Below, in pieces: positions 55,906-64,000 of a stretch of 64,000 nt of DNA. Made by a program: the position numbers and the translations under genes. Where the stretch lies: NCBI GenBank assembly GCA_021014325.1, contig CM037475.1, positions 3,255,001-3,319,000 on the forward strand. The letters are read 5' to 3'. This stretch comes from Plazaster borealis (taxonomy: Eukaryota; Echinodermata; Asteroidea; Forcipulatida; Labidiasteridae). Numbering within the stretch: the stretch's first letter is position 1; each line of letters begins with the position of its first letter. The notes beneath the pieces are model-generated. The model searched no databases and had not been told where the DNA came from. It was given only the letters and a program-made list of their open reading frames with translations.

Positions 55906-58449
55906 GAAAGCCTTATCCACTGCTTTTTAATTTTTTTTATTTCCCTTTTTAAAATGTTCCTCTAGAGGAGTTGGTAGCTTAAATTCTCATTATTGGCCCT
56001 TAAAAAAAGAAATTGCGGACATTTCATCGCTCGGCCGAAACTCTTGCGCACTCATGCCTAATATGAAACTAAAATTGCGTTTAATGAGTAGTGTTGTCAA
56101 GACCATCGTAGACCAGAAAATGGCTTATTTTTCATGATTTCGACATAAATAGTATAAACAGTTCGAAGTGCCTTTGCCTCTCTGTGTACATTCTGTCAAT
56201 TTCTCTGGACAGGTAAGGATATAATCTGACCTAAATTAAGGGAGATTAAATTAGCAGTTGAGTTGGATATGATAAGTGCCATCTTTAAAACTGGCATTTT
56301 AAAATTTGGCACTCGTAAATATTAACAGGTTGCGCAGGTGCAGGTTTTTTTTAGTTCAAGTTTTTGCATAGAAATTTTCATTGGGGGCTGTATTTGCTGC
56401 ACGATAAATGACACAAACTTACAGTTCGTATGCAACAACCCAGTTTACACTACTGTCTACTGAAGTTTTGGAACAAAAAATCACTTCAGACAGAAGTTAA
56501 GATCCAGCAGAATGCTACTGCGACCAGAATACCCTTTTATCCTTTGTTAATATCAACCCAAGTATAATCTGGAGATTCACAAATCCATTTCCAATGCAGG
56601 CTGGATTCGTAAATTGTAAATGTAATGCTACGGTCTTGTTGTTTTGGTTGTGATTAAAATTTAGTTCATTTGAAGTCACAGTTTTGTTAAATCTGAACTG
56701 AGGCCGATTTCACTAACACTTTTTGATCATCACAAACGCTGAAACGGATCGTTAAAACAAAAATTCATGGCAACTTAGCGATGGGTTTGGGATAACGATT
56801 TCACTTAATCTTTGCGACCAATTTACTCATCGCAAAAATATTATTAGCGATGACAATCTTGCGATGACTCGTTAATGGCCACACAAGTTTATGACATATT
56901 GTGCCATTTTGTGTTAAGATTTTATTAGGGGTGTACGTCTTGATATATATAGGGTAAAATGGCGTTTTATTTACTCTTTGCGGTTTTTTACCATGGGAGA
57001 CCCGGGATACCAACAACGCAGTTGGCTGATAGAGCTGTTACAATTGTAAAAAAAAGGAGACTGTGCAAGTCCCGCGCATATCGAAAACGACAACAAAATC
57101 CAAGGAAGGCTATATTTTTCTATGAAATCAGATCTTCTTTTTAAATTATATTTATACAAACTCTTGAAAATAAAAATACTCACAGCAAGTTGTTATAAAT
57201 AAACTTTTAATTTTTGTATAATACAAATAATGTTTTCAAATTAACATTGAAACAACATTAAAACTTGGAACAAGGATGCTTATTGTTAGAAATCCCATTT
57301 ACCAATCACGCCTGAATGTGTACATCTATAGGTTTTGACAACATGCCCATCAGTTGGGCAGCATTCTTAATTTTTTACAAGTAACCGGAAACGAAAGTCA
57401 AGTCTTATTAACAGGTTTTCTTCATTATTTTGTTGAATTGGTTTTACTTTCATATTGTTTATCACTTATAGTATTACATTCCCAACATCATAATTTTCAT
57501 GGCCTTAAACTATGTTAAACTAAAATAATTGACGAAGCAAAATCCCGCCCACGTAAAACTCCATGGTTTGAACCACAATGGTCCCGGAAGTTTGAATATG
57601 CACAATCTATTGGGGTCAGTTAATTTAACCAGCATTTGACCTAAAATTAATATATTGATATTGCATCCACAAGTCTTCCTTTCCGATTTAATATTATGTT
57701 CCACTGGCTCAAAATTTATGGCAACAACAGTTTTGACAAATATTTTGGGCACTTAGAAAATGATTTCTTTTTGCAAATTATGCCTTATTAGGCATTTTAG
57801 GGGGGGGGGGAGTAAACATTTTAAATGCTGTTTCCCCCTTTTGACATTGAAAGCATATCAGGCGGAAATTAATTAGGCCTTCGTAAATAATTTGTATATT
57901 GTGCTGGTAAGCTAAAGTAATGAGATTATCATTTTATATAATATGATGGCACATTGTCAGACATTTACATATGTCAGAAAGGAAAACTCTCATTCTCACA
58001 CATACATGTAAATGTAACCAGTATTTAACTAAATCTTGACATGTAGGCCTAGGCCTACGACGTCCACCACGCGACGACTGACGATTTTGCTGGCGGGTAA
58101 TGTCAAAGGTCACTACTTTCAGCCTAAAAATTCCCGTGTATTTTTCTTTTTATATCATCGCAACTGCGATGACTTTAGTGAAACGCAAAATCAGCAATGT
58201 CGCAATAGCGATGGATTTGCGGTTTGCGATCTCATCGCAAGTGTGATAGCGATGATCGCAAATGGGGACTTTAGTGAAATTGGCCCCTGGACACAAAGCC
58301 AAGACCTGCAATGATCTTTGTGCTGATGGTGCAATTGTGGATGAAAAAATAGTGAGGTTTCGTTGATAATATATTTGTTTCTTTTCTGGGCCTAAACGTT
58401 AAGAAATATTATGTTTTTATCAAATTTCTTGCTCTCATTTGTGGAACAG
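55906..58449. other. Intergenic region upstream of the SLC5 gene
   Basis: No recognised coding sequence. 56701-56880 and 58140-58288 are repeats rich in TGCGAT/ATCGCA with outer ends AGGCCGATTTCACTAA and complement of GGCCAATTTCACTAA, possibly two ends of one large disrupted element. A 61-codon ORF at 56959 lies between them and matches no family I know. Confidence 0.4.
58140..58288. repeat. ATCGCA-rich inverted repeat
   Basis: Multiple GCGAT/ATCGC words and a terminal TTTAGTGAAATTGGCCCC. A related inverted block lies at 56701-56880. Confidence 0.45.
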
Positions 58450-58633
58450 GTCAAAGAAAACCATCAATAGAGCATCAGATCTCAAGGAGGCAGCAAGCCA
58501 AAACTGCAAAGATGTCCGGGACAAATTCGTTTACATGGTTGGACTACACGATCTTCTCTGTCATGTTGGCAGTCTCTGCCTTCACTGGATTGTATCATGC
58601 CTGCGTCGGAGAGGGACAAAAGTCGACTGCAAA
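58450..58633 (+). CDS. SLC5 symporter exon 1 (5'UTR and start)
   Basis: An AG acceptor at 58449 (CTCATTTGTGGAACAG) suggests a further upstream non-coding exon. ATG at 58512 has A at -3. The donor is GTGAGT. It encodes TM1. 58450-58511 is 5'UTR. Confidence 0.8.
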
Positions 58634-61600
58634 GTGAGTGCATAGTCTTTTATTTGGCAATAGACCTTATGCACATGATGTCATAACAGTAGGGCGCCCT
58701 CGCCTAGAGGTCAAAAGGAGGTTGTTCATTGGCCAATCCTTCGCATCGCGCGTACAAATCTGTGCGTTCCGATTGTTTCGTCATCGTTTTACCTCTAAGA
58801 TGGCGGCTGGATGACGTCAATGCATAAGGTCTATTCATTTCTAGGGCTTGAATTTGGGAGAAAAAATCCACAAGACCGCAGACCGCAGGGCTTGTAGCGC
58901 AAAATGTTTACTAGCAGAAAGTTTTGAACACACAAGACCAGAATCAAAATGAGAACAACTTTCTGACTCCTGAGTCATGGCAACATCCATTTAACTGTGT
59001 TTACTAGAACAATTAACACACTAAGACATATGTAAGAGAAGGTTTATCTCATCTGTCTTTAGTAGGGGTATTAATTTATACTTCATTACTCAATAGAAGT
59101 GAAAACAGGTATAGACTGAAAGTCAAAGTCAACATTTTAACAAACTTGTTCTGCAACATAGTTGCACAGTGAGGTACGTGTGTTGTTATTCAATTGAAAA
59201 ACACAAGACCACCGGACTTGTCTGGTCATAAGTTTACTGGCCCGACACTAAAACCACTGGCCTGGGGCCTGTGGTCTAGTGTAAAATTCGAGGCCCTGAT
59301 TTCAAATTTGACTCATTAAAACGTTAGCTTTAGACCTGATTGTTAGTGTAACATTTTCCTTTTTACCACATGTAGCAAGCACCCTTGTCCATACAGGTTT
59401 CCTCAGGTTTGCGAGCTACAGTGATTAAGTTCACTTATGAGGCAAGTTGGTTTCAATACTAGCAATGTATAATATTAGTATTCTGTGATGAAAAAGCCTA
59501 CTATGGGAAAATCCATCCATACAACATGTACTTACAAGAGCAATGACCCCAATGTCATAGAGCTGCTTGAGCAGACAATAGTGCTTAATAATATTCTGCT
59601 AAGCAAACATAAGCAGGATACTTGTCACAAATGGTACATGTGACATGGTACTTTGGCTGGTGACCTTATTCTGGTAAGCACATTTTTCTTATGCTCAGCT
59701 TCTTGTTTCTGCTTTAAGCAGCTCTATTAAAATGGGCACTGAGTCCTGTTTTATAGAGCTGCTTAACCCTTTCAGCCCCAATAGTCTTTAGTCCACTGTG
59801 CACTATACCCTGCTTGAGCCCCAATGGCGACTTTAGTCGACTGTGCACTATACCTTGCTTGAGGCCCAATGGCGACTTAAGTCAACTGTGCACTATACCC
59901 TGCTTGAGCCCCAATGGCGACTTTAGTCAACTGTGCACTATACCCTGCTTGAGCCCCAATGGCGACTTTAGTCGACTGTGCACTATACCCTGCTTGAGCC
60001 CCAATGGCGACTTTAGTCGACTGTGCACTATACCCTGCTTGAGCCCCAATGGCGACTTTAGTCGACTGTGCACTATACCTTGCTTGAGGCCCAATGGTGA
60101 CTTTAGTCGACTGTGCACTATACCCTGCTTGAGCCCCAATGGCGACTTTAGTTGCCCAAGATAACACACAATAAAGCACTCAAGCCTGAGCACAAAGGCC
60201 ATTTGTTAAAAAGCTGTAGTTTTGTCCATGTTCACCTTCCATACCCAAGCTTACCATCATTGGAAAGAGAAAGATCGGATCTTTCCAATGATGGTAAAAC
60301 ATAATCGGGTTGCTATCATGCAATCACTTCAAATTGGAGTGGAAAGATCCGAAATTCCAAACACCTATGGAGCGCCATATGGTTGTGTGCAAAAAAAGTG
60401 TTAGGGTTTACAGAACACACTGGGGATACAGAGTTTGTATAATCAAACTTTGAACACAAGCTTCCTGTTGAGTGAGAATGTGTGCTTCACGCTTGAGTGG
60501 TAAAACAACTTGGGCCCCAGTGGTTGTTTATGTCAAAAGAACTTGAAAAGGGTTAAGCAAGCAATAGTGCTTAACAATTTTCTGCTCAGCAAAAAAATTA
60601 AAAAGGGGGAAAAAAGGGAAACCAGTTGCAAAGGGTAAGTAAAAAATGTGTCAGGTTACCTATTTCTGCTAAGCAAAATCTGTCATTGCCAAGCATCCTT
60701 GTTAACAGGTTTCCTCAGGCACTTACGAAGCATCCTTGGTTTCATTAACAGAAATATATACATTTTGTTTACCCTTACACCGATGTGTTCTAAGCACTGT
60801 ATACTCAGTACTTTCCCGAGTTCTGTAAAAAAAATCCATAGGCAAATCACTCCGGTGGGATTTGAACTCACGACCTTTGCATTGCTAGAGCAGATGTCCC
60901 ACCACTAGACCACTGAGCTAGCCCGGTGGCTAGAGGCAGTTCAATTCTAAGTTTTTGCAGCGGGTACGGCAACGATTTATATGTTAATTTTGCATCAGGG
61001 ATAAAGCAGGCCTGGAATTTCATCTTTGAGAGGGCAAGGCCGTTTTCATTTTGCAAAGGGCACTTCCACTGGAAAATCTTAAAGTCTATGGGAAGCTTTT
61101 GAAGGGGCACCAAGGCCAAGACAAAGGCAACAAAGGCCATTGCCTCCGTTGCCTCCGTGTAATTCCAGCCCTGAAGAAAGAATAAAATTTTGAAGAAATT
61201 ATTGATCCCCGATGCAAAATTAACACCTATCAGAAATGTATATTAACAATACAAAAATAAGAACAAAATTGACGTCACCATGTGCAGGTTTTTGATGGCC
61301 GACCGTAGCATGATGAGCATCCCAGTGGCCATCTCGGTCATCGCCTCTTACCTCTCAGCAATCACCATCTTAGGTATCCCTGCCGAGGTCTTCACCTACG
61401 GCATCCAGTACTGGATGGTCGTCTGGAGTTTCTTCATCGCCATTCCAGTCACCGCGCTGATCTTCATCCCCGTGTTCCACGGGCTGGGATTGACCAGTGC
61501 GTACGATGTAAGTCAAGAACAGTAATAAATATAATAATAATACGCAGTTCTTATATGTAGCGCTTTATCTTACCCACTGGACATCTTTTCAGTTATTTAA

Positions 61601-63412
61601 ACCTCTTACTGTCTGACCATTCAATTCTGTTGGTAATTCATTGTGTTAATTGCTACTTCAAGCTCCGAAGCTGGCATACATGTGTAATTTTACAAAGAAT
61701 CACCCATTTCACAATTCAAAAGCATTTCTTATGACAGAAAGTTTTGTTCCTGAGAAGACTCTTAATGCCTAAACAATTTTGTTGATGTTGGCGTAACCCG
61801 ACCGACCCTAAAAATACGGCCGACCCTGGATATTTTTATTTTTTTCACATTTTTTTCCCCCAGCTGAAGTTTTATAAATGAATAAAACAACAACTTTCCT
61901 ACCACAAACGAAGCCGACAGTGATAAAAAAAACCTGACATCCTTTTCTTTAATTAATGTCAGCCCCAGACACTCTCCAATGATTGACACTCCTATTGAGA
62001 TCCAATTGCGTCTTATCTTGCTCCTCTGCAGTTTGTTACACATTGTTTTTGTTTGTAATACTCTTGCTTGGTTTTATGACCTGGTTCTGTGACCCTTAGG
62101 AGTGGGTATAGTGTTCTATAAAAACCTGTGGACATCCGCTGGCTTTTTGAAAGTTTTGATTGGAATGGTAGAAACAGTTAACTGGAATTCACAAGTTTTG
62201 TTTAACTGTTTTTGAAATTATAAACCTAGGTGCACAACATAAATAATTTGAAAAGAAATATAATTATTTCCTTCTTGTAACATGAACAGCCAGTCAGTGC
62301 GATTTCATAAAAGTTCTTGTGACATCCAAGGATTTTATGTTTTAGTTGGAACAATTTTCATTTGTACAACAAACCCTTCCTACCAACAGGGAAAACATAA
62401 AAAGACTTGAATGAAATCAAAGTATATGGTTCAGGAGTCAATGTAACAAGGAATGTGATGATTGCAAAAAAATAAAAAATAAAAAATAAATCCCGACCTA
62501 CCTCCCCTACTTTTTCTGGCCCGTTACACCAACATAACAATTTTTTTTTTAGGCCTAATCCCGGCTCATACTTCCTGCGAATGTGAATGCGAAGCGAATT
62601 TGACATCACACATATGCAACAAACAATTCGCAAGAGCTGTGCTCAACTCTTGCGAAACAATCGCTGCGAAAACAGAGCTGTGACATAAAATTTGCTTCCC
62701 ACGAAGCAATCCCAGGAAGTATGAACCGGGGTTTAGTCTTTGAAGGACATATATACGTAAAAGCCAAGTCCACTTTTTAGAATTTGTTTGCATAAATCAT
62801 CAAAGAGATGCAATTCCTATGGGCTTCTGGTAATCAGTGGAGCCAGTTTGTGTGATGTGGGCGTGGCTTACAGTGGAATTACATCGAACTTAGAAACATT
62901 ATATCATCCACTGTAGTTTTGAATGATAGGTACATGTACATACGTATAAATTATGCTAGCCTGCAATGTGATATCATGTGGTGAATGCATCTAAGGAATT
63001 TATGTTTTAGTTGGAACAATTTTCTTGTGTACAACAAACCCTTCCTACAGACAGGGAAAACATAAAAAGACTTGAATCAAATCATAAGTATATGGTTCAG
63101 GAGTCAATGTAACAATTTATTATTTTATAGAATGCTAGTTCACACATGAACACAGTTTAGTTCTGTGCACAGTTGTGCCACCATACACAACCCATGTAGT
63201 TGAATGGTTTCAAATGGTTGGTCAACTCACTGGAAAATGTCACAAGAGTAAGAGGGTTAACTTCCATATCACATTGATCTTTCATTTCTTGCAGTATCTT
63301 AGCAAGCGATTCAGCCCTTTGGTTCGATCTATTGGAGCCTTGTTGTTCATTCTTCAGACTCTACTCTACTTAGCTGTGGTTCTTTATGCTCCAGCGCTAG
63401 CACTAGAAGCAG
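58450..63412 (+). CDS. SLC5-family sodium/solute symporter, 5' part (coding from 58512)
   Basis: Three exons (58450-58633 with ATG at 58512, 61288-61507, 63295-63412) join in phase to 153 codons plus one base. The protein starts MSGTNSFTWLDYTIFSVMLA and continues GLYHACVGEGQKSTAKFLMA, ILGIPAEVFTYG, GLGLTSAYDYLSKRFSP and VVLYAPALALEAG. The order FLM..R.M...PVA.S..AS..SA.T.LG.PAEV and Y.PALAL is typical of the SMCT/SMVT/NIS branch of the SLC5 family (SLC5A5, 6, 8, 12), plasma-membrane Na+-coupled carriers with an inverted-repeat LeuT-like fold. About four membrane helices are present (residues roughly 12-32, 52-72, 80-104, 126-150). The family has about 600 residues, so three quarters lies to the right. 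The substrate (monocarboxylate, iodide, vitamin) cannot be decided. Confidence 0.9.
58659..58835. mobile_element. MITE, family G, copy 2, perfect 15-bp terminal repeats
   Basis: AATAGACCTTATGCA at 58659 and its exact complement at 58821-58835. 177 bp. Interior GGGCGCCCTCGC and AAGATGGCGGCTGG. It starts 25 bases after the exon 1 donor of the SLC5 gene. Confidence 0.85.
59547..59740. mobile_element. Hairpin MITE, family F, copy 4
   Basis: Left CCCCAATGTCATAGAGCTGC and right AAGCAGCTCTATTAAAATGG arms. Interior GCTTAATAATATTCTGCTAAGC. Immediately followed by copy 5. Confidence 0.75.
59773..60152 (+). repeat. 45-bp minisatellite, about 8.4 copies
   Basis: Unit GAGCCCCAATGGCGACTTTA then GTCGACTGTGCACTATACCC then TGCTT. 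Full units start at 59816 and every 45 bp to 60131. Differences are few (GTCGAC/GTCAAC, CCC/CCT). 45 is divisible by three, so long ORFs appear on both strands (for example LSPNGDFSRLCTIPC). They are repeat artefacts. Confidence 0.97.
60251..60297. repeat. Hairpin with 18-bp perfect stem
   Basis: TTACCATCATTGGAAAGA, an 11-base loop, and its exact complement at 60280-60297. It lies inside the piggyBac-like element. The stem is shorter than usual for a microRNA precursor. Confidence 0.7.
60760..60985 (-). mobile_element. tRNA-derived SINE, second family, copy 2
   Basis: Minus-strand head: CTGCCTCTAGCCACCGGGCT, A box TAGCTCAGTGGTCTAGTGG, B box GAGTTCAAATCC. Body CAGTGCTTAGAACACATCGG. The same layout as 39040-39235, flanked by the shared TTGCCGTACCCGCTGCAAAA-type leader. 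Confidence 0.7.
61006..61173. mobile_element. MITE, GCAGGCCTGGAATT family, copy 2
   Basis: 168 bp. GCAGGCCTGGAATT and complement of CAGGGCTGGAATT termini, with interior matching 21858-22005. It ends 114 bp before SLC5 exon 2. Confidence 0.75.
61288..61507 (+). CDS. SLC5 symporter exon 2
   Basis: Reads (K)FLMADRSMMSIPVAISVIAS, YLSAITILGIPAEVFTYGIQ, YWMVVWSFFIAIPVTALIFI, PVFHGLGLTSAYD. Encodes TM2 and TM3. The acceptor is ACCATGTGCAG and the donor is GTAAGT. Starts at phase 2 and ends at phase 0. Codon use is visibly more GC-rich than the surrounding introns. Confidence 0.95.
62327..62449 (+). repeat. Direct duplication in SLC5 intron, copy 1
   Basis: About 123 bp (TTTATGTTTTAGTTGGAACA ... 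GGTTCAGGAGTCAATGTAAC) repeated at 62992-63115 in the same orientation with few differences. Confidence 0.85.
62556..62735. mobile_element. MITE with ~21-bp terminal repeats
   Basis: Left TAATCCCGGCTCATACTTCC and complement of right TAAACCCCGGTTCATACTTC pair. 180 bp. Interior has paired TTCGCAAGAG/CTCTTGCGAA. A partial relative is at 52865-52900. Confidence 0.8.
62992..63115 (+). repeat. Direct duplication in SLC5 intron, copy 2
   Basis: Second copy of 62327-62449. The MITE at 62556-62735 lies between the copies. Confidence 0.85.
63295..63412 (+). CDS. SLC5 symporter exon 3
   Basis: Reads YLSKRFSPLVRSIGALLFIL, QTLLYLAVVLYAPALALEA and one base. Encodes TM4. The acceptor is TTTCATTTCTTGCAG and the donor is GTACTA. 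Ends in phase 1. 63413-64000 is intron or beyond, with no further exon recognised. Confidence 0.92.
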
Positions 63413-64000
63413 GTACTAATAAGGGAATAAAAGAGTTGGTGACAAGGTCTTAAACGGCCGTTTAAAACTGGCAGCATCGTAGCTGTGTGATAAAGGACCC
63501 GAGCCGAAGCCTTTTAACACTGAGTCACCACTCTTTTATTCCCATTCACAAATACCTTTCCGTTAAAGACATCCAAAGGCCTTTAAAAGTTGAGAACAAA
63601 TCTGACAGTTTAGCCTCAGCTCGCCTCGACTCTGCATTGTATTTCTATCCATGCTGAGTGCTAAGTAGCTCCTCACGCATGTTTAGAACTTGTGCTTAAG
63701 TTTCAAATAATTGAATGCAAGTTCAAACTTGAGCAAGCCAATTGTATGACCTACCAACTTAATTGCGCAGTCATATGATAGCACCCTCTTTTGATTCAAT
63801 TTCCTCAGGCCTTGTTGAATTACTCCTCTTCGTGTTTATATCGCACGTTTAAACATGGCCACGTGATCTCCTCTTGACCAATCAGAATGAATAAAGTGTC
63901 TTGGGTTTTTATGAATATTTAATAATAGGCATCTATTAGGCGTATTTAAACCCACTGTATCCCTGTTCATTGGTACCTAAGCATTACTGAAACCATCTCA

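Larger units (their letters stand above)
59767..60552. mobile_element. piggyBac-like MITE with TTAA target duplication and internal minisatellite
   Basis: 786 bp between TTAA at 59763-59766 and TTAA at 60553-60556. Ends are CCCTTTCAGCCCC and complement of CCCTTTTCAAG. CCC-type termini directly beside a duplicated TTAA are the piggyBac superfamily signature. It has no transposase ORF. Contains a 45-bp array and an 18-bp-stem hairpin. Confidence 0.75.
59741..60680. mobile_element. Hairpin MITE, family F, copy 5, split by a piggyBac-like insertion
   Basis: 59747-59766 (TGTTTTATAGAGCTGCTTAA) joins to 60553 onward (TTAAGCAAGCAATAGTGCTT, AACAATTTTCTGCTCAGCA). Together these recreate the family's GAGCTGCTTAAGCA...GCTTAACAATTTTCTGCT sequence. 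The intervening block is foreign. Confidence 0.8.

Noticed and set aside
58036..58314. ORF of 92 codons upstream of the SLC5 gene
   Set aside because: It lies mostly in the ATCGCA-rich inverted repeat and shows no protein family signal.
59814..60202. Long ORFs on both strands (100-116 codons)
   Set aside because: They are produced by the 45-bp tandem array, whose length is a multiple of three and whose unit lacks stops in several frames.
60850..60950. tRNA gene on the minus strand
   Set aside because: Same head and body as the repeat at 39040-39235, so a SINE.
61530..61575. Possible SINE tail (ATA run and TAGCGCTTTATCTTA)
   Set aside because: Only a short resemblance to the SINE 3' end at 963-1020, too little to call.

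Overview
This is eukaryotic, intron-rich, AT-leaning DNA from a marine invertebrate deuterostome. An echinoderm, possibly a sea star, is my best guess. That guess rests on the Axin and DDX47 protein sequences and on the dense, TTAA-bounded miniature repeats, and I could not test it by search. Three protein-coding genes are visible and only Axin is complete.

1-4,000: the minus strand carries the 5' half of a DEAD-box RNA helicase, DDX47 (Rrp3 type). Five coding exons are present (start codon at 3973 down to 696), covering the N-terminus, Q motif, Walker A, PTRELA, GG and TPGR motifs. The DEAD box and everything after it lie beyond the left edge. Its introns hold a LINE fragment, a tRNA-derived SINE and a threefold tandem duplication of one exon-intron junction.

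4,000-10,550: intergenic between two divergent genes. 4.2-7.5 kb is packed with short inverted-terminal-repeat elements, several abutting and sharing one TTAA, one of them a chimera of two families. 7.5-10.5 kb is mostly single-copy and holds candidate TCF/LEF sites upstream of Axin.

10,550-53,700: the Axin gene, plus strand. Ten coding exons (15427-49199) join in phase to an open frame of 2,694 bases (897 residues plus stop). It encodes a tankyrase-binding motif, an RGS domain, a GSK3-binding helix, a beta-catenin-binding segment and a C-terminal DIX domain, the standard scaffold of the beta-catenin destruction complex. A 5'UTR exon with an upstream ORF abutting the start, and a long candidate 3'UTR, flank it. 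Its introns contain dispersed repeats and a 36-bp minisatellite that is open in the frame of the following exon.

53,700-58,400: intergenic, repeat-rich, including a foldback element inserted in an older repeat.

58,450-64,000: the first three coding exons of an SLC5-family sodium/solute symporter on the plus strand, running off the right edge. Its first large intron contains a piggyBac-like element with a 45-bp minisatellite, inserted at TTAA inside another repeat. I see no functional RNA genes, no CRISPR array and no prokaryotic-style operon.
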